In this document: positions 1 through 8,234 of the stretch, piece after piece | How positions within the stretch are numbered: position 1 is the first letter of the stretch | Layout of the letters: each line of letters starts with the position of its first letter | Assembly (NCBI GenBank): GCA_910589265.1 | Contig: CAJUTQ010000074.1 | Location: forward strand, 62,001-126,000 | Direction of reading: 5' to 3' | DNA from: an uncultured Lachnospiraceae bacterium | GTDB taxonomy: Bacteria > Bacillota > Clostridia > Lachnospirales > Lachnospiraceae | DNA length: 64,000 nucleotides | Program-made: the position numbers and the translations under genes | The notes under the pieces: model-generated | Seen by the model: the letters and a program-made list of their open reading frames with translations, nothing else | The model's database searches: none | Told to the model about the DNA's origin: nothing

Positions 1-329
1 GCTCCCATTACCACATATTCATTTTCTACTGCCCACTTCGCAATTGCCGTTGCAATTCCCCCTGAAGAGCTAACTTTTCTTATTCGCTCATCTCTATAAT
101 ATCCAACATAAATATGTTGTGCAAAACGACCTTCAGTCTCATTTTCATTCTGATATTTTCTGCATACTTTGACACATTGTCCACAATGGATGCAGCTTCC
201 TTTAACTACAGCCTCAAAATATCCATCCTTATCTAATTCCATGGAAATACACTTTTTAGGGCATACACATGCACATATTCCGCATCCAATACAATTCTTT
301 AAAGACTCTTTTTCTATATTATTGATCAT
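1..329 (-). CDS. FeS / coenzyme F420 hydrogenase beta-subunit-like protein (N-terminal part, runs off window)
   Basis: Only the first ~109 residues are inside the window. Two 4Fe-4S motifs are visible: C13, C16, C19, C23 followed by Pro, and C46, C49, C52, C56. A stretch with SSSGGIATA (about residues 87-95) follows, typical of the FrhB N-terminal domain. The ATG at 329-327 overlaps the stop of the upstream methyltransferase-like gene (ATGA), so the two are probably translationally coupled. Proteins of this build occur in polysaccharide clusters next to pyruvyl transferases, as here, and are thought to be flavin/FeS oxidoreductases; the substrate is not known to me. The C-terminal domain cannot be assessed. 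Confidence 0.8.
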   Translation of the reverse strand, partial: MINNIEKESLKNCIGCGICACVCPKKCISMELDKDGYFEAVVKGSCIHCGQCVKVCRKYQNENETEGRFAQHIYVGYYRDERIRKVSSSGGIATAIAKWAVENEYVVMG

Positions 330-997
330 TTAATAATAACTCCTTGGCATGTTGGCAATTCTATCAAACGTATTTTATGCTTCTTACAAAATTTATCTAC
401 TGCTGCTTTCACTCCTTGACAAGAGGTTAGTCCATAATCTTCAATAAGAATAATTCCATCTTTGATGCAATATTTATAAGCAAATTTCAAAGCTTCATAT
501 GTGCTATCATATAAATTTAAATGAATATGAATAAAACAAAAATAAGTATTTTCAGGCAATGTAGAAAATGACTTAGGTATAACACCCTGTATAAATTGAC
601 ATAAAGGCTCATACTCCCTTAAATGTTCTTTTACCTTTTGAATTCCACCTGCAACGATATATTGTCCCTTTCTTTTTTCATTATCTTTTTTATACCCTGT
701 ACTTTTATATGGAGTACCTTTAAAAGTATCCAATAGAAATAAAATCTTATGTTTCTTATTTTTTTTCATTCTGTCTGCTATAAGATACGCCGATGCTCCT
801 TTATATACACCCATTTCTATGCATTCTCCATCTTTTTGTAAAGCATAGTCAAGAAACTGGATTAAAGTCCATGCCCTGTCTTTTGAAATTCTTGTATTTG
901 CTTTAAGGAGCAGTTCCTCAAATTTCTTTCCATTCCATGGCTTTCTTACCTTCTTTTCGTGATCTTTTATTTTATAAAATTTTACCCAATTCATCAT
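326..997 (-). CDS. TylF/MycF-type class I SAM methyltransferase-like protein
   Basis: A 223-residue protein with a SAM-binding motif I (ECIEMGVYKGAS, about residues 58-69), a FLLDTFKGTP strand near 87-96 and IEDYG near 185-189, all typical of TylF/MycF macrocin-type O-methyltransferases that act on sugars. The strand that normally reads HIDVDLY reads HIHLNLY (H157-Y163), so a normally acidic metal-binding position is His159 and the next acidic position is Asn161. E186 and D187 remain. Activity is therefore uncertain: it may use a changed metal site or be inactive. It lies between the YbhN-like membrane protein and the FeS protein and overlaps the latter by four bases. Start chosen at the ATG behind GGAGAAG. 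Confidence 0.8.
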   Translation of the reverse strand: MMNWVKFYKIKDHEKKVRKPWNGKKFEELLLKANTRISKDRAWTLIQFLDYALQKDGECIEMGVYKGASAYLIADRMKKNKKHKILFLLDTFKGTPYKSTGYKKDNEKRKGQYIVAGGIQKVKEHLREYEPLCQFIQGVIPKSFSTLPENTYFCFIHIHLNLYDSTYEALKFAYKYCIKDGIILIEDYGLTSCQGVKAAVDKFCKKHKIRLIELPTCQGVIIK

Positions 998-1012
998 ATC
1001 TTATTTCTTCTC

Positions 1013-1957
1013 CTATTTGATATCTTTTAATCTTTTATAAACAGGTATTATAAATATAAGACTATATAAAAAGTATGTTAAAAATCCACTGAATCTGATT
1101 AATAAGGAAATCATAATTCCATCATTAAAATAATTTCCTGTATAATATGTGGCAGTACCAATAAGCACTTCTTTTACTCCTAGATTACCAGGTAAAAATG
1201 ACACGATATCTGATAGATAGTCTATTCCAGTATAAATTAATATTAAAAAAAAATTCATCTCGTTGCCCAACGCAGCATAAACACAAAACATTCTTAAAGA
1301 ATGTATCATTTCACTTATAAAAGTAATAACAATTACCTTTAACAGAACTTTTCTATTTTCTATCAAAACTATAAATCCTTTAACAATAGGAAGGGTATAC
1401 TTTTGAAAAGGCAATTTTGAAAAAACATATTCTCCATATTTCCTTGAAAAGAAAATAAATAAATTGATCAATATCACTAGTAAAATAGCAAAAATCCAAA
1501 GGATCCATGGAAACCGATTTTTCATTAATAATAAAAACAAAAGTCCTACTAAAATTTCCATGCTAACAGCATATAATCCTACCATAAATCCTCCTGCGGT
1601 TATGGAAGTAAAATAGCTTAAACTGACTCCACATTTTTTCTTATAATATCCAGCAGATAATGCCAATCCTCCTCGAAAAGGTAAAAAGTAGGATAAAAGA
1701 TTCACAATAGCTTGCATCCCAAACCAATCTATTAAATCTATTTTTCCTCCCATTTGTTCTACAGCAATCTTTCTATATCGAAATCCCCATAGAGGTGATA
1801 GCAAGGATAACCCCATGATTCCATATAAATACTCCGATTTCAAATATAAAATTCTTATAAAATCATCTTTTTGTGCATATATATATTTTACTAATAAAAC
1901 TGCTATCGTTATGAAAGCTGCAATACTAATTACTTTTATCCACTTGCTTTTACTCAC
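1013..1957 (-). CDS. YbhN/AglD-like integral membrane protein (LPG-synthase TM / flippase-like domain)
   Basis: A 314-residue polytopic protein with about eight hydrophobic segments. The family signature FLPGNLGVKE lies near residues 254-263, followed by two more membrane spans. This is the lysylphosphatidylglycerol-synthase transmembrane family (UPF0104), which lacks the aminoacyl-transfer domain here. Members are often found in glycan clusters and have been proposed to help move lipid-linked sugars or lipids across the membrane; this role is inferred. Translation starts at GTG 1957, about 8 bases after GGGGAG. Sixteen bases separate it from the next gene. Confidence 0.85.
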   Translation of the reverse strand: MSKSKWIKVISIAAFITIAVLLVKYIYAQKDDFIRILYLKSEYLYGIMGLSLLSPLWGFRYRKIAVEQMGGKIDLIDWFGMQAIVNLLSYFLPFRGGLALSAGYYKKKCGVSLSYFTSITAGGFMVGLYAVSMEILVGLLFLLLMKNRFPWILWIFAILLVILINLFIFFSRKYGEYVFSKLPFQKYTLPIVKGFIVLIENRKVLLKVIVITFISEMIHSLRMFCVYAALGNEMNFFLILIYTGIDYLSDIVSFLPGNLGVKEVLIGTATYYTGNYFNDGIMISLLIRFSGFLTYFLYSLIFIIPVYKRLKDIK

Positions 1958-1970
1958 AGTTACTTCTCCC

Positions 1971-3227
1971 CTATACCTTTGTAATTAAACTATGTGCCAA
2001 CTTCACATTCCTTCTAGCATTTTCTATTACCTCAGGAAGTTTATGATTCATGCTCTGTCTTAAAGTTTCCCTGCAAATCCACAATTCCTCTAATAAACTG
2101 CATGCTTTAAAACAATTAACATCCTGATATTTCATTACATATTTTTCCATTCTGTTCCCTCCCACTTCCCTAAAAGCCTCTTGATATTTATGACTCCAAG
2201 CAACAGATAAAGAAGGAACTCCACTAGAAATTGCTCCTATTAAAAAATGATATCGAGAACCCACTGCTATTTCAGCCTTTGAAATAATGCCTTTTATTTC
2301 ATCTGATTTTACATTCGTCTCTGTAATGAAAACAGGTATCTTATTTGAAAGGCAAGATGCAATTTTTTTGCAAGTAGAAATATCATCTCTAATACTGTTT
2401 ACACCAATATGCTTTGAATGCCCACGGCTATGGGGAACTAATATAATTGGTAGTTTACTTAAATCATATGCCTTTTCTACTAATGCTTTAAATAGCCCAA
2501 TATATTTATCTTCTCCCATTAGCTCCTCTACAACTGTACTTGGCCCTACTGCAATATATCCAAACTCTAGAGATATTCCATATTTACTTCCAAACTTGTC
2601 CATGTTTAATTTTCTAGGCCTTAAACAGAATGCAACATCTGGCAGATTATATATTCTTTTATTAGGAAGTAAATTTTTGACATAATGGTAACTGATTTCT
2701 CCCCTTGCAATAATAATATCCATTTTTTCTAACATATATTTTGAGACTGTTCTTACTATTTTTGTTTCAAAAGGCCCCATAGACTGGCTTACTTTTATCA
2801 TAGGCTTATCTAATATAATAGCAGGCAAAAACCACAAAGTATTTATTATTAATCCCGATATACTTCTATCATCAGTAAATGAAATACCTGATAAATCTAC
2901 AAGTATATCTGCTTCTTTATAAGCTTTTAGCCTTCCTATTGCAAGCCATTTATAGGGCATATGAAATTTTTTTAGAGTTCCTCCTATACAATAGAAAAAC
3001 ATCCCATAAGTCAACTGATATAAAGTTGAGTAATTTACTATCTTCCAGCCTTGTTTAAGAGCCTCTTTTTTATCATCTTTAAAATACTTTGACAGAACAG
3101 TAACTTCCGTCTTTCCAAATAGCTTTTCATATTCCTTCACAAAAGACATATATAATGCATGTCCCCCCAAATTACCACTTAATGTTGCCCCAGCTAACAA
3201 AATTTTATCTTTTTTCATTATTAACAA
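1971..3227 (-). CDS. Polysaccharide pyruvyl transferase family protein
   Basis: A 418-residue protein of the CsaB/PS_pyruv_trans family, which adds pyruvate ketals from phosphoenolpyruvate to sugars of surface polysaccharides. The N-terminus carries the glycine-rich NLGGHA segment, and the C-terminal half carries VGSRYHFLIGAISSGVPSLS (about 325-344), the family's Arg-x-His signature. A TTG at 3227 sits 5 bases after AGGAAAGG and is better spaced than the in-frame ATG at 3218, so I take TTG as the start. It could also be a GT-B enzyme of the same superfamily with another donor. Flanked by a methyltransferase upstream and a flippase-like protein downstream. Confidence 0.85.
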   Translation of the reverse strand: MLIMKKDKILLAGATLSGNLGGHALYMSFVKEYEKLFGKTEVTVLSKYFKDDKKEALKQGWKIVNYSTLYQLTYGMFFYCIGGTLKKFHMPYKWLAIGRLKAYKEADILVDLSGISFTDDRSISGLIINTLWFLPAIILDKPMIKVSQSMGPFETKIVRTVSKYMLEKMDIIIARGEISYHYVKNLLPNKRIYNLPDVAFCLRPRKLNMDKFGSKYGISLEFGYIAVGPSTVVEELMGEDKYIGLFKALVEKAYDLSKLPIILVPHSRGHSKHIGVNSIRDDISTCKKIASCLSNKIPVFITETNVKSDEIKGIISKAEIAVGSRYHFLIGAISSGVPSLSVAWSHKYQEAFREVGGNRMEKYVMKYQDVNCFKACSLLEELWICRETLRQSMNHKLPEVIENARRNVKLAHSLITKV

Positions 3228-3287
3228 CCATGCCTTTCCTGTAACCTGTCAACCTTGGCCACAGGTACAAATATGTCTGTAAAGTAT

Positions 3288-3839
3288 TTATTTTTCAAAT
3301 TTTAATATAAGACAATGCCCAATATTAGGATGATTCCTTGCAAATCCATCCCAGGGTAAAAATCTTATTTCTCCATATACTTTTCCATACTTTTTAAGAT
3401 CATTTGCGCAATATTGTTTAAAAATTCCTTCTTGTTGATCCCAGGTTCTCAAGCCAAACACTTTCTTTACTTTATCCCATGGTGATTTTCCATTGGGAAC
3501 CAAAATGGTACATCTTCCTCCCTTTCTCAACACTCTTTTTACCTGGCTAACAAATACGGATAGATCAAAATATTGGCACACTGCCATAGCAAATACACTA
3601 TCAAAACTCTCATCTGGAAAGGGCATGTCTATAGCATCTCCAATTACTTTTTTGGGATAATCCAATCTATTTAGAGCTTCTTGACTAATATCCATTACTG
3701 TCGTTTCTCCACCAAAATATGGCAAGTAAATGCCTAATCCCCCTCCTACATCAAGGACATCTCCCCTCATTTCTTTTGCCAAAGATTTTCGAAAATTAGA
3801 TATCTCTGTCATATGGCGACTCTTATTAAAATTATCCAT
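3288..3839 (-). CDS. Class I SAM-dependent methyltransferase
   Basis: A small (about 183-residue) Methyltransf_11-type enzyme. Motif I reads VLDVGGGLG near the N-terminus, the acidic end of strand 2 is VMDIS, and FDSVFAMAVCQYF plus VLRKGGRCTILVPNG follow in the usual order. The start is the ATG at 3839, six bases after GGAGGA; a longer frame to 3854 lacks a binding site. The start overlaps the stop of the polysaccharide deacetylase gene by eight bases. It presumably methylates a sugar or carboxyl group of the block A glycan; the acceptor cannot be told. Confidence 0.85.
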   Translation of the reverse strand: MDNFNKSRHMTEISNFRKSLAKEMRGDVLDVGGGLGIYLPYFGGETTVMDISQEALNRLDYPKKVIGDAIDMPFPDESFDSVFAMAVCQYFDLSVFVSQVKRVLRKGGRCTILVPNGKSPWDKVKKVFGLRTWDQQEGIFKQYCANDLKKYGKVYGEIRFLPWDGFARNHPNIGHCLILKFEK

Positions 3840-4674
3840 TTTTGTCCTCCTCAAAAAAGGTTCCCAACTCTTTCATTGTTGGTATCCAGGCTCCCATTGA
3901 AATTGCTTCTTTTATAAATTGCTTATAAAATATAAGAACAGGATTATATTCTTCCTGTAAATAGCACTGATGGAAGTCTAGTACAAAAATACCTCCCCTT
4001 TTACATGTCTCCTCTAATAAAAGTAAAGTCTGACTTCTCGTCTCATTAAAATTTCGGTGAAATACTTTATCCATAACGGATATCGGAAACTCTAACATTC
4101 CTTCTTTTGTATAATAAGGGCCTTGAAGTCCATCTCTCATTACAGCTTTCGTACTACCAACTGTAGAATCATATTTTAATCCACATTTCTTTTGGTAACT
4201 CCATGTATTTTTATTCCAGTTTAGATGATGCTGCCGCACACTTACTACATCATGCATTAAAATTGATTCCAATAACTTCTTTTCACTCTTTAACATTTCT
4301 TCATCTTGAAAAGAATAATAGGAACCATGTAACCCAACCTCCCATCCATTTCTGTCAAGTTCTTTTATTTGCTCCACAACAGCAGGAGTATCCATTTTAT
4401 AACGTCCCCAAAAATTCAAATCTAACTCTTTGTGCTTTTCGTCCATAAAGAAAAATGTTGATCGCACTCCCAGAGATTCTTCTAATTCCATTATATCTTT
4501 AAAATTATTATATGGTTCTATTCCCTTACACCTCTTAAAAAGAGATTTTTTCTGATTAATCAGATCCCCCTTCAACCCATAATAGATATAATGATACCAT
4601 TGTTTTTTTATTCTATCCACATCATGAGTTAGGCAAAGGGCAAACTTTCTTCCATCTTTCCATTTTATATTCAT
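3832..4674 (-). CDS. Polysaccharide deacetylase (NodB/CE4-like)
   Basis: A 280-residue protein with the metal-binding LTHDVD motif (H17, D18, D20) and HGSYYS at about 116-121. CE4 enzymes remove N-acetyl groups from glycans. In classic members a second metal-binding His lies four residues after the first; here HGSYYS does not show it, so catalysis may differ from the classic mechanism. There is no signal peptide, so action on a nucleotide- or lipid-linked precursor in the cytoplasm is more likely than on exported polymer. The start overlaps the preceding gene's stop (ATGA) and follows GAGGAAAA. Confidence 0.8.
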   Translation of the reverse strand: MNIKWKDGRKFALCLTHDVDRIKKQWYHYIYYGLKGDLINQKKSLFKRCKGIEPYNNFKDIMELEESLGVRSTFFFMDEKHKELDLNFWGRYKMDTPAVVEQIKELDRNGWEVGLHGSYYSFQDEEMLKSEKKLLESILMHDVVSVRQHHLNWNKNTWSYQKKCGLKYDSTVGSTKAVMRDGLQGPYYTKEGMLEFPISVMDKVFHRNFNETRSQTLLLLEETCKRGGIFVLDFHQCYLQEEYNPVLIFYKQFIKEAISMGAWIPTMKELGTFFEEDKNG

Positions 4675-5714
4675 TTTTCCTCTTTTTCCAACATAGAAAT
4701 AAAATATTGGTTGATATCTATTTTATCCTTTAATAATATTTTTTGCTTTTGTTTCCCTGATTCTGTTAAGTCTTTCTTCTTTAAAAGTTCCAATGCTTTC
4801 TGAAGTCCTTGCTCATATCTGCCTTCATCTGGCTGGCTGAATACATACATCAAACCATATTTATCTTGAATCTCACTTGTGGATCCACATACAATAGAAT
4901 TTAAACAAATTGCATGTATTCCCAATACTGCGGCTTCTGAAGACATCGTTGTACTTTCTCCCATATATAGTTTTGAATAAGCTAATATATGGTGAATATC
5001 TTCATAATTACTTCTCAATTCATATTTTTTCAAATCTTCTGGTAATTCCTTTTCTGAAGAAATATATATTTTAACTACTTTTGATAGCTCTTCCACCATG
5101 TGGTGGAGCATTCTATCTGATATCCCTTTTTGTCCAAAATCATGGACAGCCTGCCATGCCACAAATCTAAGAATTATATAATCTTGTTCTGGATTCAATC
5201 CATTTTTTCTTACAATCTCTATATCTGGCACAAAATAATTAGGGTGTAAATAAAATAGTTCCTTATACGCATTTACTTTATCCTGCTTCTTTCCCAGATC
5301 CAATAAAAAAGAGCTAGATGTTATAATCTTATAAGAGAAGAGTTTACACAGAGTAAGAGAAAACTTGTCTCCCTCTGTATCTTCATATATAATATGTTTT
5401 TTATGACACAAAAAAGAAGCAACCGCCATCATAGGAGACGAGCGTCCAATAAAGTAATCTGGATGATATCTCATTCCAATAAAACTATATTTTATTGTCA
5501 ACCATATAAACAAAAAAGCCTTTTCCAAAACACCCTTTCCAGTAGAATTGCTAACTAACTTATAGGGAATTCCAAAGGAGTCTAATAATTTTTTATCTCC
5601 ATCTTTGTCTACAACTAGAACAAGCACATCGTGACCTTTATTTCTTAACCAAGTAATAATATATCGAAACTGATGTACCCAGGCTGGATGCTCTATAGAT
5701 ATTAAAATTTTCAT
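4671..5714 (-). CDS. DUF354-like GT-B fold protein (putative glycosyltransferase)
   Basis: A 347-residue protein starting KILISIEHPAWVHQF, the form of DUF354 proteins, which resemble UDP-GlcNAc 2-epimerases and GT-B glycosyltransferases. A conserved segment GESTTMSSEAAVLGIHAICLN (about residues 253-273) resembles the nucleotide-sugar site of those folds. The reaction is not established for the family; a glycosyltransferase in block A is a reasonable inference from the neighbours (asparagine-synthase-like protein upstream, deacetylase downstream with a four-base overlap). ATG follows AGAGAGG at good spacing. Confidence 0.7.
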   Translation of the reverse strand: MKILISIEHPAWVHQFRYIITWLRNKGHDVLVLVVDKDGDKKLLDSFGIPYKLVSNSTGKGVLEKAFLFIWLTIKYSFIGMRYHPDYFIGRSSPMMAVASFLCHKKHIIYEDTEGDKFSLTLCKLFSYKIITSSSFLLDLGKKQDKVNAYKELFYLHPNYFVPDIEIVRKNGLNPEQDYIILRFVAWQAVHDFGQKGISDRMLHHMVEELSKVVKIYISSEKELPEDLKKYELRSNYEDIHHILAYSKLYMGESTTMSSEAAVLGIHAICLNSIVCGSTSEIQDKYGLMYVFSQPDEGRYEQGLQKALELLKKKDLTESGKQKQKILLKDKIDINQYFISMLEKEEK

Positions 5715-5744
5715 GTATACCTCTCTGAGGACAATGTTTAGCCA

Positions 5745-7628
5745 TTAATTCTCTTTCGATATCTGAACATCAAAAAGTTTTACCCATCTTCCTGCGCAAA
5801 TAAGGCGCCAAGCTAAAAAATCTCCTCTTTTTATCTTTCCTTCATTTTTATCAAACCATTTTAAAATTTTGTCTCTTTCTATAAGTGGCTCCAAACTTTT
5901 ACAGGCCTCTGATAGCTCTTTTCTGAAATATCTAAAATTTTGATTTATCCATTGATCTTCTGGAGTGACAAATCCTAACTTACTGTATCTTAACCTGATT
6001 TTGTCTGGCAGAATTTTATTCAAACCATCTCTTAAAACTGCCTTAGTAATTCCATTGCGTATTTTATAAGTAATAGGAAGGGATAATAGATATTCCACTA
6101 ATCGGTAATCAAGAAATGGGACTCTTGATTCAATTGAATGGGCCATGGAATCCCTATCCTCAAAGTGAAGTAAAGCAGACATTCCATATCGAATACTATC
6201 AAGTATATATTTCCTGTCATCTTTTACTGGGTAAATCTCTCTATTGTTCATAACCCTTTCCAACAATTTCTCTGAAAAAGGTAATCCTAGATGGGAATAT
6301 CTTGCTTTTTTGGCCAATCTTTTTTTTAATTTTTCAGGTATCATTAGTGGAATAAGTGCTGCCAAAATAATTTGTTTATTAGATACATGAGTCTCTGTTC
6401 CTGCGCGAAGCCGAAGATAACTATCAATTTCCCTTTTTAATGATAGCAACTTTAACTTTTTTAAATAGTATGCAAACAATACACTATAAAATCCTGAGTA
6501 ACCAGCCAGCTGTTCGTCTGCTCCCTGCCCATCCAGCATGACAGTTAGCCCTCTTTTCTTTGCACATTCGAAAACACTCCATTGAGCATAAATAGATGTG
6601 GAGCCAAAAGGCTCGTCCATATGCCAAATAATTTTATCTATTTTATTAAAAAGATTTTCTTCTGTTGGAAAAACCTTTATAGGCTTAACATTTGTATTTT
6701 TTATTACTTCATCAATATATTCCTGTTCATCATAATTTTTATCTTCAAAGCAAGAAGAAACAGAATATTGACAAACTTCTTTCTCTTTTAATAATCTGTC
6801 CGCCAAACATACAATGGAGGAACTATCCAATCCTCCTGATAAGCAGTAACCAATAGGCACATCTGCTCTTAATCGAAGTTTCACAGAACTTTGAAAAGTA
6901 TGTTGGAATTCTAAGCATGCCTGTCTATAATCTATTTTTTTTTGTTGGATTTTTTCTAAATCATAATATTTGTGTACATCTATTTTAAAAGAGCGTAGAT
7001 CTAAAATTAAATTTTGGCCACCTAAAAGCTGTTTTACGTTGGAAAACATTGTTTCGTCTGTATAATCTTGATCCCCTAAAATTAAAAATTCCAATAACCG
7101 CTGGATATTTGCCTGGGGCTTCCCCCCTATTCCCTTTAAAATCTGCTTTATTTCTGATGCACATAAAAAAGAATTGTCATCGTGCCAATAATAAAACGGT
7201 TTTACTCCAAACCTGTCCCTAGAGCAAAATAAAATCTGTCTTTCTCTATCGTACAAAACAAAAGACCACATTCCATTAAACTTATTTACACAAGATTCTT
7301 TATAATAATCATACATAGCAACCAATACTTCTGTATCCGTTTTTGTTCGAAAACAATATCCCTTCTTTTCCAAACTCTCTTTCAATTCAATATAATTATA
7401 TATTTCTCCATTAAATGACAAAATATATTTCTCTTTGTATATAAATGGTTGATGTCCCAAAGGGCTTAAATCAATGATCGAAAGCCTTCTATGTCCTATT
7501 GCCAAGTTTCCTTCATAAAAAGTCCCTCTGTCGTCTGGTCCTCGATGCTCAATAATATCTACCATTTCCTCAAAATCTTCTTTTAAAATTGTACCATGCC
7601 TTTTAAAGCAACATGCAATTCCGCACAT
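5745..7628 (-). CDS. asnB: Asparagine synthase (glutamine-hydrolysing)-type amidotransferase, copy 1
   Basis: A 627-residue two-domain protein. The N-terminal class II glutaminase has the catalytic Cys2, HRGPDDRG (28-35) and FNGEIYNY (72-79). The C-terminal synthetase domain has the PP-loop SGGLDSSS (264-271), which activates a carboxylate with ATP, and the MAHSIESRVPFLDYRLVE segment. All catalytic motifs look intact. In polysaccharide clusters such enzymes (for example WbpS) are linked to converting hexuronic acids into hexuronamides, and a triple occurrence next to uronic-acid enzymes makes that likelier than asparagine supply. It is clearly closer in sequence to the copy at 18657-20582 than to the one at 9442-11343. 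Confidence 0.9.
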   Translation of the reverse strand: MCGIACCFKRHGTILKEDFEEMVDIIEHRGPDDRGTFYEGNLAIGHRRLSIIDLSPLGHQPFIYKEKYILSFNGEIYNYIELKESLEKKGYCFRTKTDTEVLVAMYDYYKESCVNKFNGMWSFVLYDRERQILFCSRDRFGVKPFYYWHDDNSFLCASEIKQILKGIGGKPQANIQRLLEFLILGDQDYTDETMFSNVKQLLGGQNLILDLRSFKIDVHKYYDLEKIQQKKIDYRQACLEFQHTFQSSVKLRLRADVPIGYCLSGGLDSSSIVCLADRLLKEKEVCQYSVSSCFEDKNYDEQEYIDEVIKNTNVKPIKVFPTEENLFNKIDKIIWHMDEPFGSTSIYAQWSVFECAKKRGLTVMLDGQGADEQLAGYSGFYSVLFAYYLKKLKLLSLKREIDSYLRLRAGTETHVSNKQIILAALIPLMIPEKLKKRLAKKARYSHLGLPFSEKLLERVMNNREIYPVKDDRKYILDSIRYGMSALLHFEDRDSMAHSIESRVPFLDYRLVEYLLSLPITYKIRNGITKAVLRDGLNKILPDKIRLRYSKLGFVTPEDQWINQNFRYFRKELSEACKSLEPLIERDKILKWFDKNEGKIKRGDFLAWRLICAGRWVKLFDVQISKEN

Positions 7629-7666
7629 AAATGCTTCTCATTCCTCCTTCCAACAACTTTGTAAAA

Positions 7667-8230
7667 TCACCTTTCTGTCAATTCCCCCTTTTCTAACACA
7701 TAAGCTCGCTTACAATTACAACATTGATAAGAATTTCCAAGTTTTTCTCCACATTCACATATCCATCCTATTTGCCTGGCAGGAATACCTACCATTAACG
7801 CATAAGCTGGCACATTTCTTGAAACAACAGCACCAGAGGCAACCATAGCGTTCTTGCCAATGGTAATACCGCATACTATTGTAGCATTTGCCCCAATGGT
7901 TGCCCCTTGTTTTACAATTGTCGTCCTATATCCCTGTATCCCCTTTGGATATTTGCTCCTAGGATTCAAATCATTGGTAAATACCATAGACGGTCCACAA
8001 AACACATCGTCTTCTATCTCAACCCCTTTATAAATAGACACATTGTTTTGTACCTTTACTCCGTTTCCAATGATTACTCCATCTGCGACGTTTACGTTCT
8101 GGCCAAAGGTACAATTTTTACCAATTATTGCCCCCTTTTGAATATGACAAAAATGCCATATTTTTGTTCCTTTTCCAATAACTACATCCTCATCTACATA
8201 GCTACTTTCATGTACAAAATAGTCTTTCAT
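7667..8230 (-). CDS. wbpD: WbpD-like sugar N-acetyltransferase (left-handed beta-helix)
   Basis: A 187-residue hexapeptide-repeat acyltransferase closely resembling WbpD/WlbB, which acetylates the 3-amino group of UDP-2-acetamido-3-amino-2,3-dideoxy-glucuronate using acetyl-CoA. The repeats run from about residue 10 to 145, and the insertion FCGPSMVFTNDLNPRS is characteristic of this subfamily. The C-terminal 30 residues contain a Cys-rich zinc-ribbon-like tail (CEC and CCNC). It directly follows the WbpE-like aminotransferase by four bases, and its ribosome binding site (AAAGGA) lies within the end of that gene, which supports one pathway. Confidence 0.88.
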   Translation of the reverse strand: MKDYFVHESSYVDEDVVIGKGTKIWHFCHIQKGAIIGKNCTFGQNVNVADGVIIGNGVKVQNNVSIYKGVEIEDDVFCGPSMVFTNDLNPRSKYPKGIQGYRTTIVKQGATIGANATIVCGITIGKNAMVASGAVVSRNVPAYALMVGIPARQIGWICECGEKLGNSYQCCNCKRAYVLEKGELTER

Positions 8231-8234
8231 GTTC

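Noticed and set aside
3247..3252. TTGACA on the minus strand upstream of the pyruvyl transferase gene
   Set aside because: No -10-like hexamer at 16-18 bases; the position expected for it reads GGTTGT.
5745..7628. Housekeeping asparagine biosynthesis as the main role of the asnB-like genes
   Set aside because: Three copies of two subfamilies inside a polysaccharide locus beside uronic acid enzymes make a glycan role likelier, though not proven.
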